Shown piece by piece: positions 1 to 8,350 of a DNA stretch of 64,000 bases (position 1 is its first letter; every line of letters begins with the position of its first letter). The stretch spans positions 3,720,001 through 3,784,000 of the forward strand of contig NZ_OZ186815.1 of the NCBI RefSeq assembly GCF_964273065.1, in the 5' to 3' direction. The notes below the pieces were generated by a model. That model was given only the letters and a program-made list of their open reading frames with translations. It searched no databases and had not been told where the DNA came from. Made by a program: the position numbers and the translations under genes. The stretch comes from Nocardiopsis dassonvillei_B (lineage in GTDB: Bacteria > Actinomycetota > Actinomycetes > Streptosporangiales > Streptosporangiaceae).

Positions 1-1213
1 TGTGGCGCAGCAGTTCGGCGGACTCCTCGTCGCCGGGGGTGACGCGGAAGCCGACGTCGAGGAGCTCCACCCCCTCGGGCGGGGGCTCCGACCCGCCCAG
101 GAAGCCGGTGATGTAACCGGTAACCCGCCATTCGCTGCCCGCGAGTTCCGCGGTGTCGCCGACGTCCACGGGCCGCGGCTCGGGCGGGATCGCTCCGGCC
201 TCGCGCCCGGCCCGGACCTCCGTCATGTAGGGCCAGACCAGCATCACGGGGAACAGCAGTACCAGGACCACCGCGTAGGGCAGGTGCAGGCGCTTCCACA
301 GCGGACGGGCGTGCCGGACGGACCGGCCCCCGGCCCCGGTGGGCGGTGGCGGTCCGCCGGGGGCGCCGGCCGGGGGAGCGGGCTCTCCGTGGGCCGGGCG
401 CCCGGGGCCGGGCGGGCCCCCGTACACCCCGGAGCCCGGGTGCGGTCCGGGGCGTGCGGGCCCGTCGAACGCCCCCCGTGCACGGTCTTCGCCGCGCGGG
501 TCCTGCGATGGGTACGCCCCGGGGAGCCGCCCGCTCCCGGGCCGCTCCCCCGGGTACCCGCCGCCGTCCGGCGCCACAGGACCGTCCACGGGGTTCCGCG
601 GTGCCCGGCGGCGCCCCCCGCGCGGGTACGCGTCCGAGCCCCGGCCCGGAGGAGTCCCCCCGTCGCCGGGTCCCTGTCCTCGGTGCCTTTCCACGCGCGG
701 ATACCCGTCCGGGTCCGCACCGAAGGGCGCCCCTCCGGCCGGTGCCGCGCCGCTCCCGGGGCCCTGCGGTGCCCGGCGCGGTCCGCCGCGCGGGTCCTGC
801 GGCGGGTACGCGTCCGGGGCCGGGCCGGAGGGCGCCTCCCCGTTGCCGGGTCCCTGTTCTCTGCGCCGTCCACCACGCGGGTCCTGCGGCGGGTACGCCC
901 CGGAGGGCCGCCCGCCCCCGGGCCACTCCGCGGCTCCCGGAGCCCGGTCCACCGGCCCCGGCCGCCTCCGTACGGGACGGCGGGGGATCCGCCGGTCCGA
1001 CGGCTCGGGACGCCCCCCGGCCCCGGGCCCGGGGGCTCCCCCCGGATACCCGCCGTACCCGTCGGGCCGCCCCACCGGGGGCGGTCCGGCCGGCGGCCCG
1101 GGCACGCGGTACGGCGACGCGGGCGGCTCATCGCCGCCGGAGCCGCCACCGGGCCCGCCGCCGCGACGGTCCCCGCGGCGGTCTCCGGGCTCCCCCGGCT
1201 CATTCGGACGCAT
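1..1213 (-). CDS. Pro/Gly-rich single-pass membrane protein, C-terminus outside window
   Basis: Function unknown. The frame runs from ATG 1213 off the left edge, so the protein is incomplete. About the first 300 residues are a low-complexity Pro/Gly/Arg tail with three diverged copies of a motif resembling AYPPQDPRG. It is followed by a clean hydrophobic span (decoded near 285-240 as AVVLVLLFPVMLVWPYM) and an exported-looking region starting MTEVRAGREAG. The start overlaps the stop of the preceding gene by 14 nt, so it is the third gene of a coupled operon. The hydrophobic span and the overlap make this frame real, although a long frame on the opposite strand covers the same DNA. A long disordered cytoplasmic tail before one membrane helix is common in actinobacterial envelope proteins; the role here is not inferable. 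Confidence 0.75.
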   Translation of the reverse strand, partial: MRPNEPGEPGDRRGDRRGGGPGGGSGGDEPPASPYRVPGPPAGPPPVGRPDGYGGYPGGAPGPGAGGRPEPSDRRIPRRPVRRRPGPVDRAPGAAEWPGGGRPSGAYPPQDPRGGRRREQGPGNGEAPSGPAPDAYPPQDPRGGPRRAPQGPGSGAAPAGGAPFGADPDGYPRVERHRGQGPGDGGTPPGRGSDAYPRGGRRRAPRNPVDGPVAPDGGGYPGERPGSGRLPGAYPSQDPRGEDRARGAFDGPARPGPHPGSGVYGGPPGPGRPAHGEPAPPAGAPGGPPPPTGAGGRSVRHARPLWKRLHLPYAVVLVLLFPVMLVWPYMTEVRAGREAGAIPPEPRPVDVGDTAELAGSEWRVTGYITGFLGGSEPPPEGVELLDVGFRVTPGDEESAELLRH

Positions 1214-1838
1214 CCGCCGGCTCCCCCGTGTCGCTCTCACCCATGTCGATCTCGGGCGCGGCCAGGACCACCGCGTCCGCCCCCGGCTCGGCGTCGACCC
1301 CGCCCAGGTCGATCTCCACCTGGGAGGACAGCCGGCGTTCGAACCCGGGCCGGTGCGTCAGCACCAGCGTCGGCCCGTCCAGGCGGTCGGCGGGCACCTC
1401 GAACACGAACGCCCCCCGCTGCGGGATGCCGGGGGAGAAGGTCGCCTGCTCCAGGGACGCCCAGAACCAGCCCCGCTCCTCGTAGACCACCCCGCCGGAC
1501 ATCCGCAGCTCAGCCGAGACCCCGTGGACCGTGTCCTCCAGGGCGTTCACCCGCGTCCACACGACCACCCACACCCCGTTGGCCGGAACCTTCTCGGGCT
1601 CCCCGATGACGCTGCCGGTCACCTCGATCTCGGCGGCGACGTCCACCCGGGTCACCTCGGCCTCGAACGCGCGGGTGGCCACCGCCGCCCCCCGCGCCCC
1701 CGCGGTCGCGACGGGCGCGACCAGCGCCTGCCCGGTGACGATGAAGCGCTGGGCGAAGAGGATCGCGGCGATCAGGCCCACGCACAGCACGAAGGCCAGG
1801 ACGCGGCGGCCGGGGCCGGAACGGGGCTTGGAGCGCAC
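1200..1838 (-). CDS. Single-pass membrane protein of unknown function
   Basis: GTG 1838 is chosen because it lies 2 nt after the TGA of the upstream gene and a GGGAGGG SD sits inside that gene's end. The 212-residue product has a basic N-terminus (VRSKPRSGPGRR), one membrane helix at about residues 13-33 (LAFVLCVGLIAAILFAQRF), then a Val/Glu-rich extracellular domain with little low complexity, ending in an acidic tail (DTGEPADASE). No enzyme motif is visible. It is the middle gene of three consecutive minus-strand genes for N-terminally anchored membrane proteins, so a joint envelope complex is a reasonable inference. Family not recognised. Confidence 0.8.
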   Translation of the reverse strand: MRSKPRSGPGRRVLAFVLCVGLIAAILFAQRFIVTGQALVAPVATAGARGAAVATRAFEAEVTRVDVAAEIEVTGSVIGEPEKVPANGVWVVVWTRVNALEDTVHGVSAELRMSGGVVYEERGWFWASLEQATFSPGIPQRGAFVFEVPADRLDGPTLVLTHRPGFERRLSSQVEIDLGGVDAEPGADAVVLAAPEIDMGESDTGEPADASE

Positions 1839-1840
1839 GG

Positions 1841-2455
1841 TCAGCCCTCCCGGAGCGGAAGGTCGACCGTGCCGACGCTGGAACCGGGGATCGCGCTCCA
1901 CAGGAACCCGTTGCCGTCGGTCACGGTGATCTTCTCGGTCTGGCGCACGGTGATCCGGACCGCCTCGACCTCGTCGGGGGCGACACCGGAGGGCAGGGGC
2001 CAGCTGATCAGGGCCTCCTCCGGCATGTGCGGCTGCAACCGCGAGGTGACGCCCTGGGGGTAGCGCGCCAGGGTCAGGTCCGGGAACTTCACCTCGTGCT
2101 CGCCGGGCAGCAGGCGCACGTCCATGGTCGAGGCGATGTCGAACATCGAGACCGGCAGGTCGGAGCCGTGCAGCTCCACGTTCGCGAGGACCCGGACGAC
2201 CGCCCCCTCCACCTCGTCGGAGGCCGGCTCCGCCTCCTGCGGGGTGATCCTGTACAGGATGTTGCGCAGTTCGGTGCCGGGCGGTTTCGGCTCGGGGGCG
2301 GCGGCGTCGAGTCCGCCGAACAGGTACAGGCCCAGCACCGTGACCGCGACGGCGGCGGCCCCGACGGACAGTATCGCGGCACGCAGAACACGGTCGCCGG
2401 GGAGGAAGGGAAGGGGGCGACCGGGGGTTCCGTCCGAGTGGGCGTGATGGGCCAC
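1841..2455 (-). CDS. Single-pass membrane protein of unknown function
   Basis: A 204-residue product with a polar N-terminus (MAHHAHSDGTPGR), one membrane helix at about residues 26-48 (AAILSVGAAAVAVTVLGLYLF), a Pro-rich linker and an exported domain. The exported part alternates short beta-like stretches (VVRVLANVELHGSDLPVSM, VEAVRITVRQTEKITV). First gene of the three-gene minus-strand operon. GTG 2455 is taken as start: a TAAACT box lies exactly 7 nt upstream, which would give a leaderless mRNA. Family not recognised. Confidence 0.8.
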   Translation of the reverse strand: MAHHAHSDGTPGRPLPFLPGDRVLRAAILSVGAAAVAVTVLGLYLFGGLDAAAPEPKPPGTELRNILYRITPQEAEPASDEVEGAVVRVLANVELHGSDLPVSMFDIASTMDVRLLPGEHEVKFPDLTLARYPQGVTSRLQPHMPEEALISWPLPSGVAPDEVEAVRITVRQTEKITVTDGNGFLWSAIPGSSVGTVDLPLREG

Positions 2456-2462
2456 GCGCCGC

Positions 2463-2468
2463 AGTTTA
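2463..2468 (-). promoter_or_regulatory. -10 box of leaderless promoter for the membrane-protein operon
   Basis: TAAACT on the minus strand, 7 nt before GTG 2455, places the transcription start at or next to the start codon. No convincing -35 element is seen. Confidence 0.45.
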
Positions 2469-3061
2469 GGTGCAAACGTCGCTGACGTGCCGCAAACGGC
2501 CGGAAGAGGTCACACCGGTACCGCCGACCACTTCCCGCACGGATGCGGTGCCCGCCGCCGCCCGGCGGGAGACCGCTCCCCCCGGGGACGCGCGGGCGGC
2601 GCCCGGCACCACCTCCGCGTGCTCTCCCGCTTCTCCCGGACGGCTTCTCCTCTCGGGTCCTCCCGGGCGGGACCTCCCGTTCCCGAAGAAGTGTCACCGC
2701 CGGGGTGAATGGTGCTCGGGGCGCCGTTTGCCCGATGTCCGCCGGGGTATCGGAAAAGGCGAATGTCTCACCCCGGGTGCACTCCCATTCCACTCTGCGT
2801 CGTTCCCGCTCCGTTTTCCGGAGGCGGCCCCGGGTGGCCGACGGACTTCCGGGAAAACCGCCGTCCCGCCCCGCGCGGGTGTTCCCGTGCCACGTCCGCG
2901 GGCACCGCCCCGCCTGCGGGCCGCCCCCGCCCGGGGCTGTAAGTGGACTGAAAGCGGCGTGGAAGAGACTCGGTCCAGTGTTGAACACGTTCGGCACGAC
3001 CGGCCGCCGCGAGAGGACGGCTCGCGAACCCTTCGGCCGGGTCGGCGTTCGTTGGACACAT

Positions 3062-3103
3062 GCCACCCGTGGCGTTCCCGAGGCGGAGTCCGCCACGGGT
3101 GGC
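3062..3103. repeat. Perfect 13-bp inverted repeat upstream of small gene
   Basis: GCCACCCGTGGCG at 3062-3074 is exactly complementary to 3091-3103, with a 16-nt loop. It lies about 28 bp before the small gene at 3131. No T-run follows, so it may be an attenuator, an mRNA-stability element or an operator rather than a simple terminator. Confidence 0.7.
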
Positions 3104-3130
3104 CCGTCCGCCCGAAGGGCGGTGAAGTCC

Positions 3131-3373
3131 GTGATGGTTCACAGAAGAAGACGTAGGGCCACCTTGCGGCTCTACGCGAGTGCGGTGAGACGAGGATTGC
3201 GAGTCCCCCAGATGCTGACTCTCGATGACCGGTTCGAGGCGATCGTCGCCGACGTCGCTCCCGGGGCCAAGATGCGCCCCTTCCAGGAGCCCGACCCCCA
3301 GGTGCCGGCCCCGGCCGGGGAGCCGGACAGAGAGGTTCCGGCCGGAGCGGAACCGGGGGAAGAAGAGAAGTAG
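3131..3373 (+). CDS. Small basic-to-acidic protein, unknown function
   Basis: About 80 residues if GTG 3131 or ATG 3134 is used; GTG 3122 is also in frame and no strong SD discriminates. The N-terminus is very basic (MVHRRRRRATLRLYAS), the middle reads LTLDDRFEAIVADVAPGAK, and the C-terminal third is Pro/Glu-rich and acidic (PGEEEK). It is bracketed by two perfect hairpins (3062-3103 and 3397-3433) and precedes a large SARP regulator. The strong charge polarity is notable. Family not recognised; I do not claim a precursor-peptide role. Confidence 0.6.
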   Translation: MMVHRRRRRATLRLYASAVRRGLRVPQMLTLDDRFEAIVADVAPGAKMRPFQEPDPQVPAPAGEPDREVPAGAEPGEEEK

Positions 3374-3396
3374 CGATCTGAAGTAGCCGAAAGGTC

Positions 3397-3433
3397 ACTC
3401 CGAGTATCTATTGCAGAGGGGGATACTCGGAGT
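3397..3433 (+). terminator. Perfect 12-bp hairpin between small gene and SARP gene
   Basis: ACTCCGAGTATC at 3397-3408 pairs exactly with GATACTCGGAGT at 3422-3433 around a 13-nt loop, followed by a short T-run (TCTTTC). It begins 24 nt after the small gene's stop, as expected of a terminator. It could also act as an operator for the SARP promoter 43 bp downstream. Confidence 0.65.
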
Positions 3434-3475
3434 CTTTCGCACGCCCGGATTCCGGTTTTGCGCAATTCACCTTGC

Positions 3476-3481
3476 TAGGGT
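3476..3481 (+). promoter_or_regulatory. -10 box of probable leaderless SARP promoter
   Basis: TAGGGT preceded by TGC (extended -10 character) ends 8 nt before GTG 3490, so transcription would start at or near the start codon. No SD precedes GTG 3490, which agrees. Confidence 0.45.
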
Positions 3482-3489
3482 TGCTCCTT

Positions 3490-6483
3490 GTGGAATTCGG
3501 TGTGCTCGGCCCCATCGCCGCCTGGTCCGAAGGGCGTCCGGTTTCGATCGGCGGACCGCGGCAGCGCTGTGTGCTCGGCGCACTTCTGGTGGACCTCGGG
3601 CGCGAGGTCACCGTGGACCGGCTCATCACTTATCTGTGGAGCGACGACCCGCCCCGCACCGCGCGTTCGGTCATCCAGGTCCAGGTCTCCCACCTGCGCC
3701 GACTTCTCCCCGACCGTATCTCCACCACCGCCGGCGGCTATGTCCTCGACGTCGACCCGGAGAGCGTCGACCTGCACAGGTTCCGCCGTCTGCGGGACGA
3801 CGCGGCCCGGTCCGAGCCCGAGGCCGCGCTGCCGCTCCTCGAGCGCGCGCTGGCCTGCTGGCGCGGAGTCCCGTTCTCCGGGGTCGGGTCGGAGGCCCTG
3901 GAGCACACCGTGGTCGCGCCCCTGCGCGAGGAGCGCTGGGCCGCCGTCATCGCCTGGGCGACCTGTGCCCTGGAACTGGGCAGGTACGGCGCGGTCGTCT
4001 CCCGCCTGACCCCGCTCGCCGGGGAGGAGCCGTTCCGCGAGCGCCTGCACCACCTGCTCATCACCGCCCTGTGGCGGGACAACGAGAAGGCCCGGGCGCT
4101 GGCCGCCTACGAGGACTTCCGTGCGCGCCTGGCGGACGAACTCGGGGTCGACCCCGGCCCCGAACTCACCGCCCTGCACTCGCGCATCCTCCAGGAGGAC
4201 GCCGATCAGGTCCGGGAGACGCCCGCGGGGCGAACGGAATCCGGGAGGCCCTACCGGATCCGCAACGACCTGCCCAGGGACCTCCCCGACTTCACCGGGC
4301 GCCGCGACGCCCTGCGCCGCCTGGAAGAAGTGTCCCTGGGCTACGGGGGGCGGGCGGAGGTCTGCGTCATCACCGGCCCCGGGGGAGAGGGCAAGACCAC
4401 CACGGCGGTGCGCTTCGGTTACGAAACCGCCAAACGTTATCCCGACGGCCAGCTCTTCATCGACCTGTACGGCTACACCGCGGGCAAGGAGCCCCTGGAC
4501 GCGTCCTCCGCGCTGGGCTCCCTCCTGCGCGCGGTGGGGGTGCCCCCCGAGACCATCCCCGAGACGCTGGAGGAGCGGGCCGCCCTGTGGCGCGCCACCC
4601 TCATGGGCCGCCGGACCCTGCTCATACTGGACAACGCCGCCAGCTACGCGCAGGTCAGCCCGATGCTGCTGTCCTCGCCGGGCTCCCTCACACTCATCAC
4701 CACCCGCAACGAGCTCTCCGGGCTGAGCGGGGCGCGCTTCGTCTCCCTCGGGATGTTCGACGAGGAGTCCTCCCTGGAACTCTTCTCCCGGGTCCTGGGC
4801 GAGGAGCGCGTCCGGCGGGAGGAGGACCTGGCCCGGCAGATCGCTCGGATCTGCGGCGGCCTCCCCCTGGCCCTGCGCGTGATCGCCGGCCGCATGCTCA
4901 GCCGCCCCCGGTGGACCTTCGAGCACGTGGTGCGCCGGCTCACCGAGCAGAACCGCAAGTTCCGCGAGCTCCAGGTCGACGGGCAGAGCGTCGAGACCGC
5001 CATCGACCTCTCCTACCTCAGCCTCACGGAGGAGCAGCGCCGTGCCTTCCTGACCCTGGGGCTGATGATCGGCAACGTCATCGACCTGGCGGGCGGTGCG
5101 GCCCTGCTCGAGGGTTCGGCGGAGGACTCCGACGACATCCTCCAGGAGCTCGTCGGCGTCTGCCTGCTCGACGAGCCCCAGGGGGACGTGTACCGCATGC
5201 ACGACCTCATCAGGGAGTTCGCGCTGAACCGGGCGGTCGCCGAGTTCGGCGCGGAGCGGGTGGAGCGGCTCAGGACCCGGCTGGCCGAGCACTACCTGGC
5301 GACCGCCCAGCACGCCGCCGAACTCCTGGGGCCGCGCGCCCTCGAGAACGAGGAGGCGCTCAAACAGGGCTACCGGACCGAGCTGCTGAGCCGGTCGGAC
5401 GCCGAGGCCTGGTTCGACCGCCACCGGGACAGCCTGGCGGACACCATCGACCACTTCGCCTCGCACGACCGGGGCGAGTACGCCTGGCGCATGGCCGAGT
5501 CGGTGTGGCGCTTCTACGCCCTGCACCGGCAGATGGGCCTGCTCATCAGCTCCCAGGAGCGCGCCCTGAAGATCAGCGACCGGCAGGGGAACCTCCGGGG
5601 GCGCGCCGTCACCCTCATCGGCCTGGGCATCGCGCACTATTTCTCCGGCCGCTTCGACGACGCCCTGCGGATGCTCCTCGAGGCCAGGGACCTGCTCACC
5701 CGGGTGGGCGACAGCCGGGGCATCATCCGGGCCCTGGCCAACCTCGGCATGGTCTACGAGCGGGTCGGCCGCCTGCGGGAGTCGGCCGAGGCCATCCAGG
5801 GAGTGCTCGACCACGCGGTGTCCCTGGGCGACCAGAGGCTCGAGGCGCTCCAGTGGGGGAACCTGGCGGTGGTGCGCCAGAGCCTGGGCCAGTACCGCGA
5901 GGCCCTGCACTGCGCGGAGCAGGCGCTGGCCAAGGCGTCGGAGGAGGACCACCAGGAAACGATCACCCTGGTCAAGCGGGTCATGGGGGAGGCCAAGGTC
6001 GGCCTGGGCGACGTCGACGCGGCCCTGCTCGACCTCGACGAGGCCCTGGAGCTCTCGCACCGGCTGGGCCTGGTCGGCGACCAGATCTACATCCACAACT
6101 CCCTCGGCATCGCCTACCGCGCCGCGGGGTGCCCGGAGGAGGCCGTCGAGGCGCACCGGGCCGCCCTGGCCCTGGCAGAGGAGTCCGGGGACCGGAGCGG
6201 CGACGCCGAGATCCTCACCGACCTGGGCATCACCCACGCCGACGCCGGGAGCCACGAGGAGGCCGCGGCCGCCCTGGAGAAGGCGCACGCCATCGCCCTG
6301 GAGCGCGACGAGCGCTACATGGTCGCCCGTGCCTGCCTGGCCCTGGGCACCCTCCCCGCGCCCACGGTGACCGCGGACCGGGCCGAGGAACTCCTGCGCA
6401 CGGCGGCGGAGATCCTCACCGAGGTGGGGTCGCCCGACGCCGAACGCGCCCGCGCGGCCCTGGCCGACCGCCTCGGCGGCTGA
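3490..6483 (+). CDS. AfsR/SARP-family transcriptional regulator (wHTH-BTAD-NB-ARC-TPR)
   Basis: A 997-residue regulator. GTG 3490 gives the typical SARP N-terminus VEFGVLGPIAAW. Residues about 15-90 form an OmpR-type winged helix (RQRCVLGALLVDLGREVTVD) and about 95-245 the bacterial transcriptional activation domain. An NB-ARC/STAND ATPase follows with a P-loop GPGGEGKTT near residue 295 and the downstream LLILDN and GLPLALRVIAG motifs. The last 300 residues are Ala/Leu-rich TPR repeats (LANLGMVYERVGRLRESAEAI). By family, such proteins activate promoters when the ATPase/TPR module senses a signal, often for secondary metabolism. No biosynthetic cluster adjoins it here, so the targets are unknown. 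It converges on and overlaps the 3' end of the DUF2236 gene by 68 bp. Confidence 0.95.
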   Translation: MEFGVLGPIAAWSEGRPVSIGGPRQRCVLGALLVDLGREVTVDRLITYLWSDDPPRTARSVIQVQVSHLRRLLPDRISTTAGGYVLDVDPESVDLHRFRRLRDDAARSEPEAALPLLERALACWRGVPFSGVGSEALEHTVVAPLREERWAAVIAWATCALELGRYGAVVSRLTPLAGEEPFRERLHHLLITALWRDNEKARALAAYEDFRARLADELGVDPGPELTALHSRILQEDADQVRETPAGRTESGRPYRIRNDLPRDLPDFTGRRDALRRLEEVSLGYGGRAEVCVITGPGGEGKTTTAVRFGYETAKRYPDGQLFIDLYGYTAGKEPLDASSALGSLLRAVGVPPETIPETLEERAALWRATLMGRRTLLILDNAASYAQVSPMLLSSPGSLTLITTRNELSGLSGARFVSLGMFDEESSLELFSRVLGEERVRREEDLARQIARICGGLPLALRVIAGRMLSRPRWTFEHVVRRLTEQNRKFRELQVDGQSVETAIDLSYLSLTEEQRRAFLTLGLMIGNVIDLAGGAALLEGSAEDSDDILQELVGVCLLDEPQGDVYRMHDLIREFALNRAVAEFGAERVERLRTRLAEHYLATAQHAAELLGPRALENEEALKQGYRTELLSRSDAEAWFDRHRDSLADTIDHFASHDRGEYAWRMAESVWRFYALHRQMGLLISSQERALKISDRQGNLRGRAVTLIGLGIAHYFSGRFDDALRMLLEARDLLTRVGDSRGIIRALANLGMVYERVGRLRESAEAIQGVLDHAVSLGDQRLEALQWGNLAVVRQSLGQYREALHCAEQALAKASEEDHQETITLVKRVMGEAKVGLGDVDAALLDLDEALELSHRLGLVGDQIYIHNSLGIAYRAAGCPEEAVEAHRAALALAEESGDRSGDAEILTDLGITHADAGSHEEAAAALEKAHAIALERDERYMVARACLALGTLPAPTVTADRAEELLRTAAEILTEVGSPDAERARAALADRLGG

Positions 6484-7263
6484 AGCGGACCGGGTCCCCC
6501 GCCCGGCGCATCGACCACAGGCACACGGTGGCCGGCAGCACCCGCACCGGCCGGGGCACACGGGGGTAGACGGCCCGGGTGACGGCCAGGATCCCGTCGA
6601 ACACCCGCTGCCTGCCCGGCGACCAGGGCAGGCCGAACCCCTCGCGCAGCCGCTCCGGGAGCAGCCCCGCGGTGAGCAGCCGCTGGAGGGGCATCAGCAC
6701 CCGCAGCACCGGCTGTCGGGGACGGAACAGGCGGCGGGTGATGTCGCGGGCCTCCTCGCCCACCTCCAACCGGGCCAGCGCACTCTCCCAGTAGGCGTCG
6801 AACGCCTCGGGGGTGTCCGGCCAGGCATCGGGGGCAGGCCCAGCGCGGTGCCGAACACCGAGGCCTCCCGTAGGAAGAGCGCGTACTCGTCCTCGTCGCG
6901 GAACCCGCCGAACACCAGGGTGTGCAGGCGGGCGGCGTTGTGGCAGAGCGTGGCGGCGACCCACAGCAGGAGCTCGTCGTCCAGGGCCCGGTAGCCGGGG
7001 CCGTTGACCTTCCTGTGCATCGCCTTCACGACGGCGTGCAGGCGTTCGCGCTCCTCGTCGGTGCCGTAGACCGTCCCGTAGACGTAGGCGAGGGTGCCGA
7101 AGAGTCGCTTGAAGGGGCGGTCGTCGAAGTCGCTGTGGTGGTACACGCCGTGCGCGACGCTGGGGTGGGCGATCTGGAGCAGTACGGCGTACCCGGCCCC
7201 ACCCAGCAGGCAGGCCTCGGCGGTGATCCGCCGGAGCGGCGATCCATCGGACGGTCGGCCCAT
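6416..7263 (-). pseudogene. DUF2236 (MpaB-type) oxygenase-like gene with apparent frameshift
   Basis: From ATG 7263 the frame encodes a DUF2236 N-terminus (YAVLLQIAHPSVAHGVYHH, LLLWVAATLCHNAARLHTL) up to GTALGLPP near 6850. There the homologous reading jumps frame: the next frame continues as DAWPDTPEAFDAYW and on to LPATVCLWSMRRAG, ending at 6416. One inserted base near 6840 would restore one protein of about 282 residues, a normal family length. Either this copy carries a 1-nt deletion in a C/G run or the sequence has an error. Family members are haem- or metal-associated oxygenase-like proteins. A TACCAT box lies 7 nt before ATG 7263 (leaderless). Confidence 0.75.
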
Positions 7264-7270
7264 GCCCAGG

Positions 7271-7276
7271 ATGGTA
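7271..7276 (-). promoter_or_regulatory. -10 box of leaderless promoter for DUF2236 gene
   Basis: TACCAT on the minus strand, 7 nt before ATG 7263, with no SD between. It lies back-to-back with the promoter of the divergent gene at 7325. Confidence 0.45.
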
Positions 7277-7312
7277 GGAGAAAACCGCTTCCCCCGGTGG
7301 TGGCACGCGCCG

Positions 7313-7318
7313 TACCGT
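7313..7318 (+). promoter_or_regulatory. -10 box of leaderless promoter for the 7325 gene
   Basis: TACCGT ends 6 nt before ATG 7325 and no SD is present, which suggests a leaderless transcript. Confidence 0.45.
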
Positions 7319-7324
7319 CCCCTC

Positions 7325-7849
7325 ATGGGAGCCATCCGCGACGACGACACCGCCCTCCTGCGCCTGCTGGACGAGGGCGGGCGGAACCGGATCGACGCCG
7401 CCATCCGGGAACGGGGATACCTCGCGGGGGTCGTGGCGGTGCGGGAGGCCTTCCTCCCCTGGGGCGGCCTGCACCTGTACGACGCCCGGGACATGGTCCT
7501 CGCGCGGTTCGCCGAACTCGGGATCGACCCCTGCCCGCCCACGCCCCCGCTGGACGTCGATGGACTGGTCGCCCGGGCCCGGGCGTACTCCTCCCGGCCC
7601 CGGGAGATCGCGGCGGTCTGGGACGGCGACGACTTCGGGTGGTACCTGGTCCTGGAGGCTCCCTGCGAGGACGGGTCGATCCTGCACCTGGGGCGGCTCC
7701 GCCGCCGCGACGGCCTCCGTACCTCCACCGGGGAGGTGCCGTCCCGGCCCGAGGCCGTGGAGGGGCGGGAGGTCGGTACGGCCCTCGCCGCCCGGCTCGG
7801 GGTTCCGTTCCGGTTCGACCACCCGGACACCCCGGACTTCTCGGACTGA
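7325..7849 (+). CDS. Hypothetical protein, 174 aa, soluble
   Basis: Soluble mixed alpha/beta protein without signal peptide or membrane segment. It begins MGAIRDDDTALLRLLDEGG and contains a Trp/Tyr-rich stretch (VWDGDDFGWYLVLEAP) followed by a polar C-terminus (FDHPDTPDFSD). No catalytic motif is recognised. It is divergent from the DUF2236 gene with only 61 bp between starts. Coding evidence is the leaderless promoter geometry and ordinary amino-acid composition. Function unknown. Confidence 0.75.
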   Translation: MGAIRDDDTALLRLLDEGGRNRIDAAIRERGYLAGVVAVREAFLPWGGLHLYDARDMVLARFAELGIDPCPPTPPLDVDGLVARARAYSSRPREIAAVWDGDDFGWYLVLEAPCEDGSILHLGRLRRRDGLRTSTGEVPSRPEAVEGREVGTALAARLGVPFRFDHPDTPDFSD

Positions 7850-8350
7850 CGCCGGATCCGGTCCGGTCGGGCCCGACCGGGCTCCCGTGAGAGGGGCCGC
7901 CGGAGTCGGGTAAGGGAAAACTATCCCTTTGGTGAGGTCCAGTGCCCGGGCCCCGCCGACCCGGATTGGTCTACACCTCTCTCCGCCCGGACCGCACTCG
8001 CGCTCGGCGCCCGTCTCTCCTGCTCTCACTCCATGTGCCCGAACGGTCGCCACCCGTACCAGTGGGCGCGGGGTGCGCAGTGGTCCGGAACGCGGTCCGG
8101 TCCCACCCTCCCCTTCCGTGTCACCAGGCCCCTTGCACTCTTCGTCACAGCCTGCCTACGGTCTTGCGCGACGGGCGGGAACCCCCGGTGCACAGGGGTT
8201 CCGGGACGACGATGTCCGGTGCCCGGGGCCCATCCGAACCCCGAGCGCCCAGCCCCGCCCTGGACCGGACACGGTCCGGGTCATCCCGCTACGCGTCCCC
8301 CGCCTGCTCCGGCACGCACGGGGACCATGACCCGCACGGAAGGGCCCCGC
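7850..8350 (+). promoter_or_regulatory. Upstream region of AA10 gene with promoter and leader hairpin
   Basis: No gene is seen in this 500-bp stretch. A good sigma-70-like promoter, TTGCAC (8133-8138) and TACGGT (8157-8162) with an 18-bp spacer, would start an mRNA near 8169. Just downstream the leader has a perfect 8-bp inverted repeat, GGAACCCC (8178-8185) and GGGGTTCC (8195-8202). It could be a regulator site for chitin- or cellulose-responsive control, or an mRNA stabiliser. Confidence 0.55.

Larger units (their letters stand above)
2456..3121. other. 666-bp intergenic region without a convincing gene
   Basis: Open frames exist on both strands but none has an SD, a plausible protein composition or agreement with neighbouring genes. 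Structures seen are TCACC/GGTGA arms at 2694-2708, an odd palindrome GTGTTGAACAC at 2978-2988, and the long hairpin annotated separately at 3062-3103. Confidence 0.5.

Noticed and set aside
2..1609. Long plus-strand frame of about 535 residues and other long frames over the first 2 kb
   Set aside because: Arg/Pro/Gly-rich shadow of the three minus-strand membrane-protein genes, which have SDs, overlaps and membrane helices.
3131..3373. RiPP precursor peptide
   Set aside because: No modification enzyme, protease or transporter gene adjoins; a charged tail alone is not evidence.
3411..6569. Very long frames antisense to, or out of frame with, the SARP gene
   Set aside because: GC-bias shadows; only the frame from 3490 has recognisable domains.
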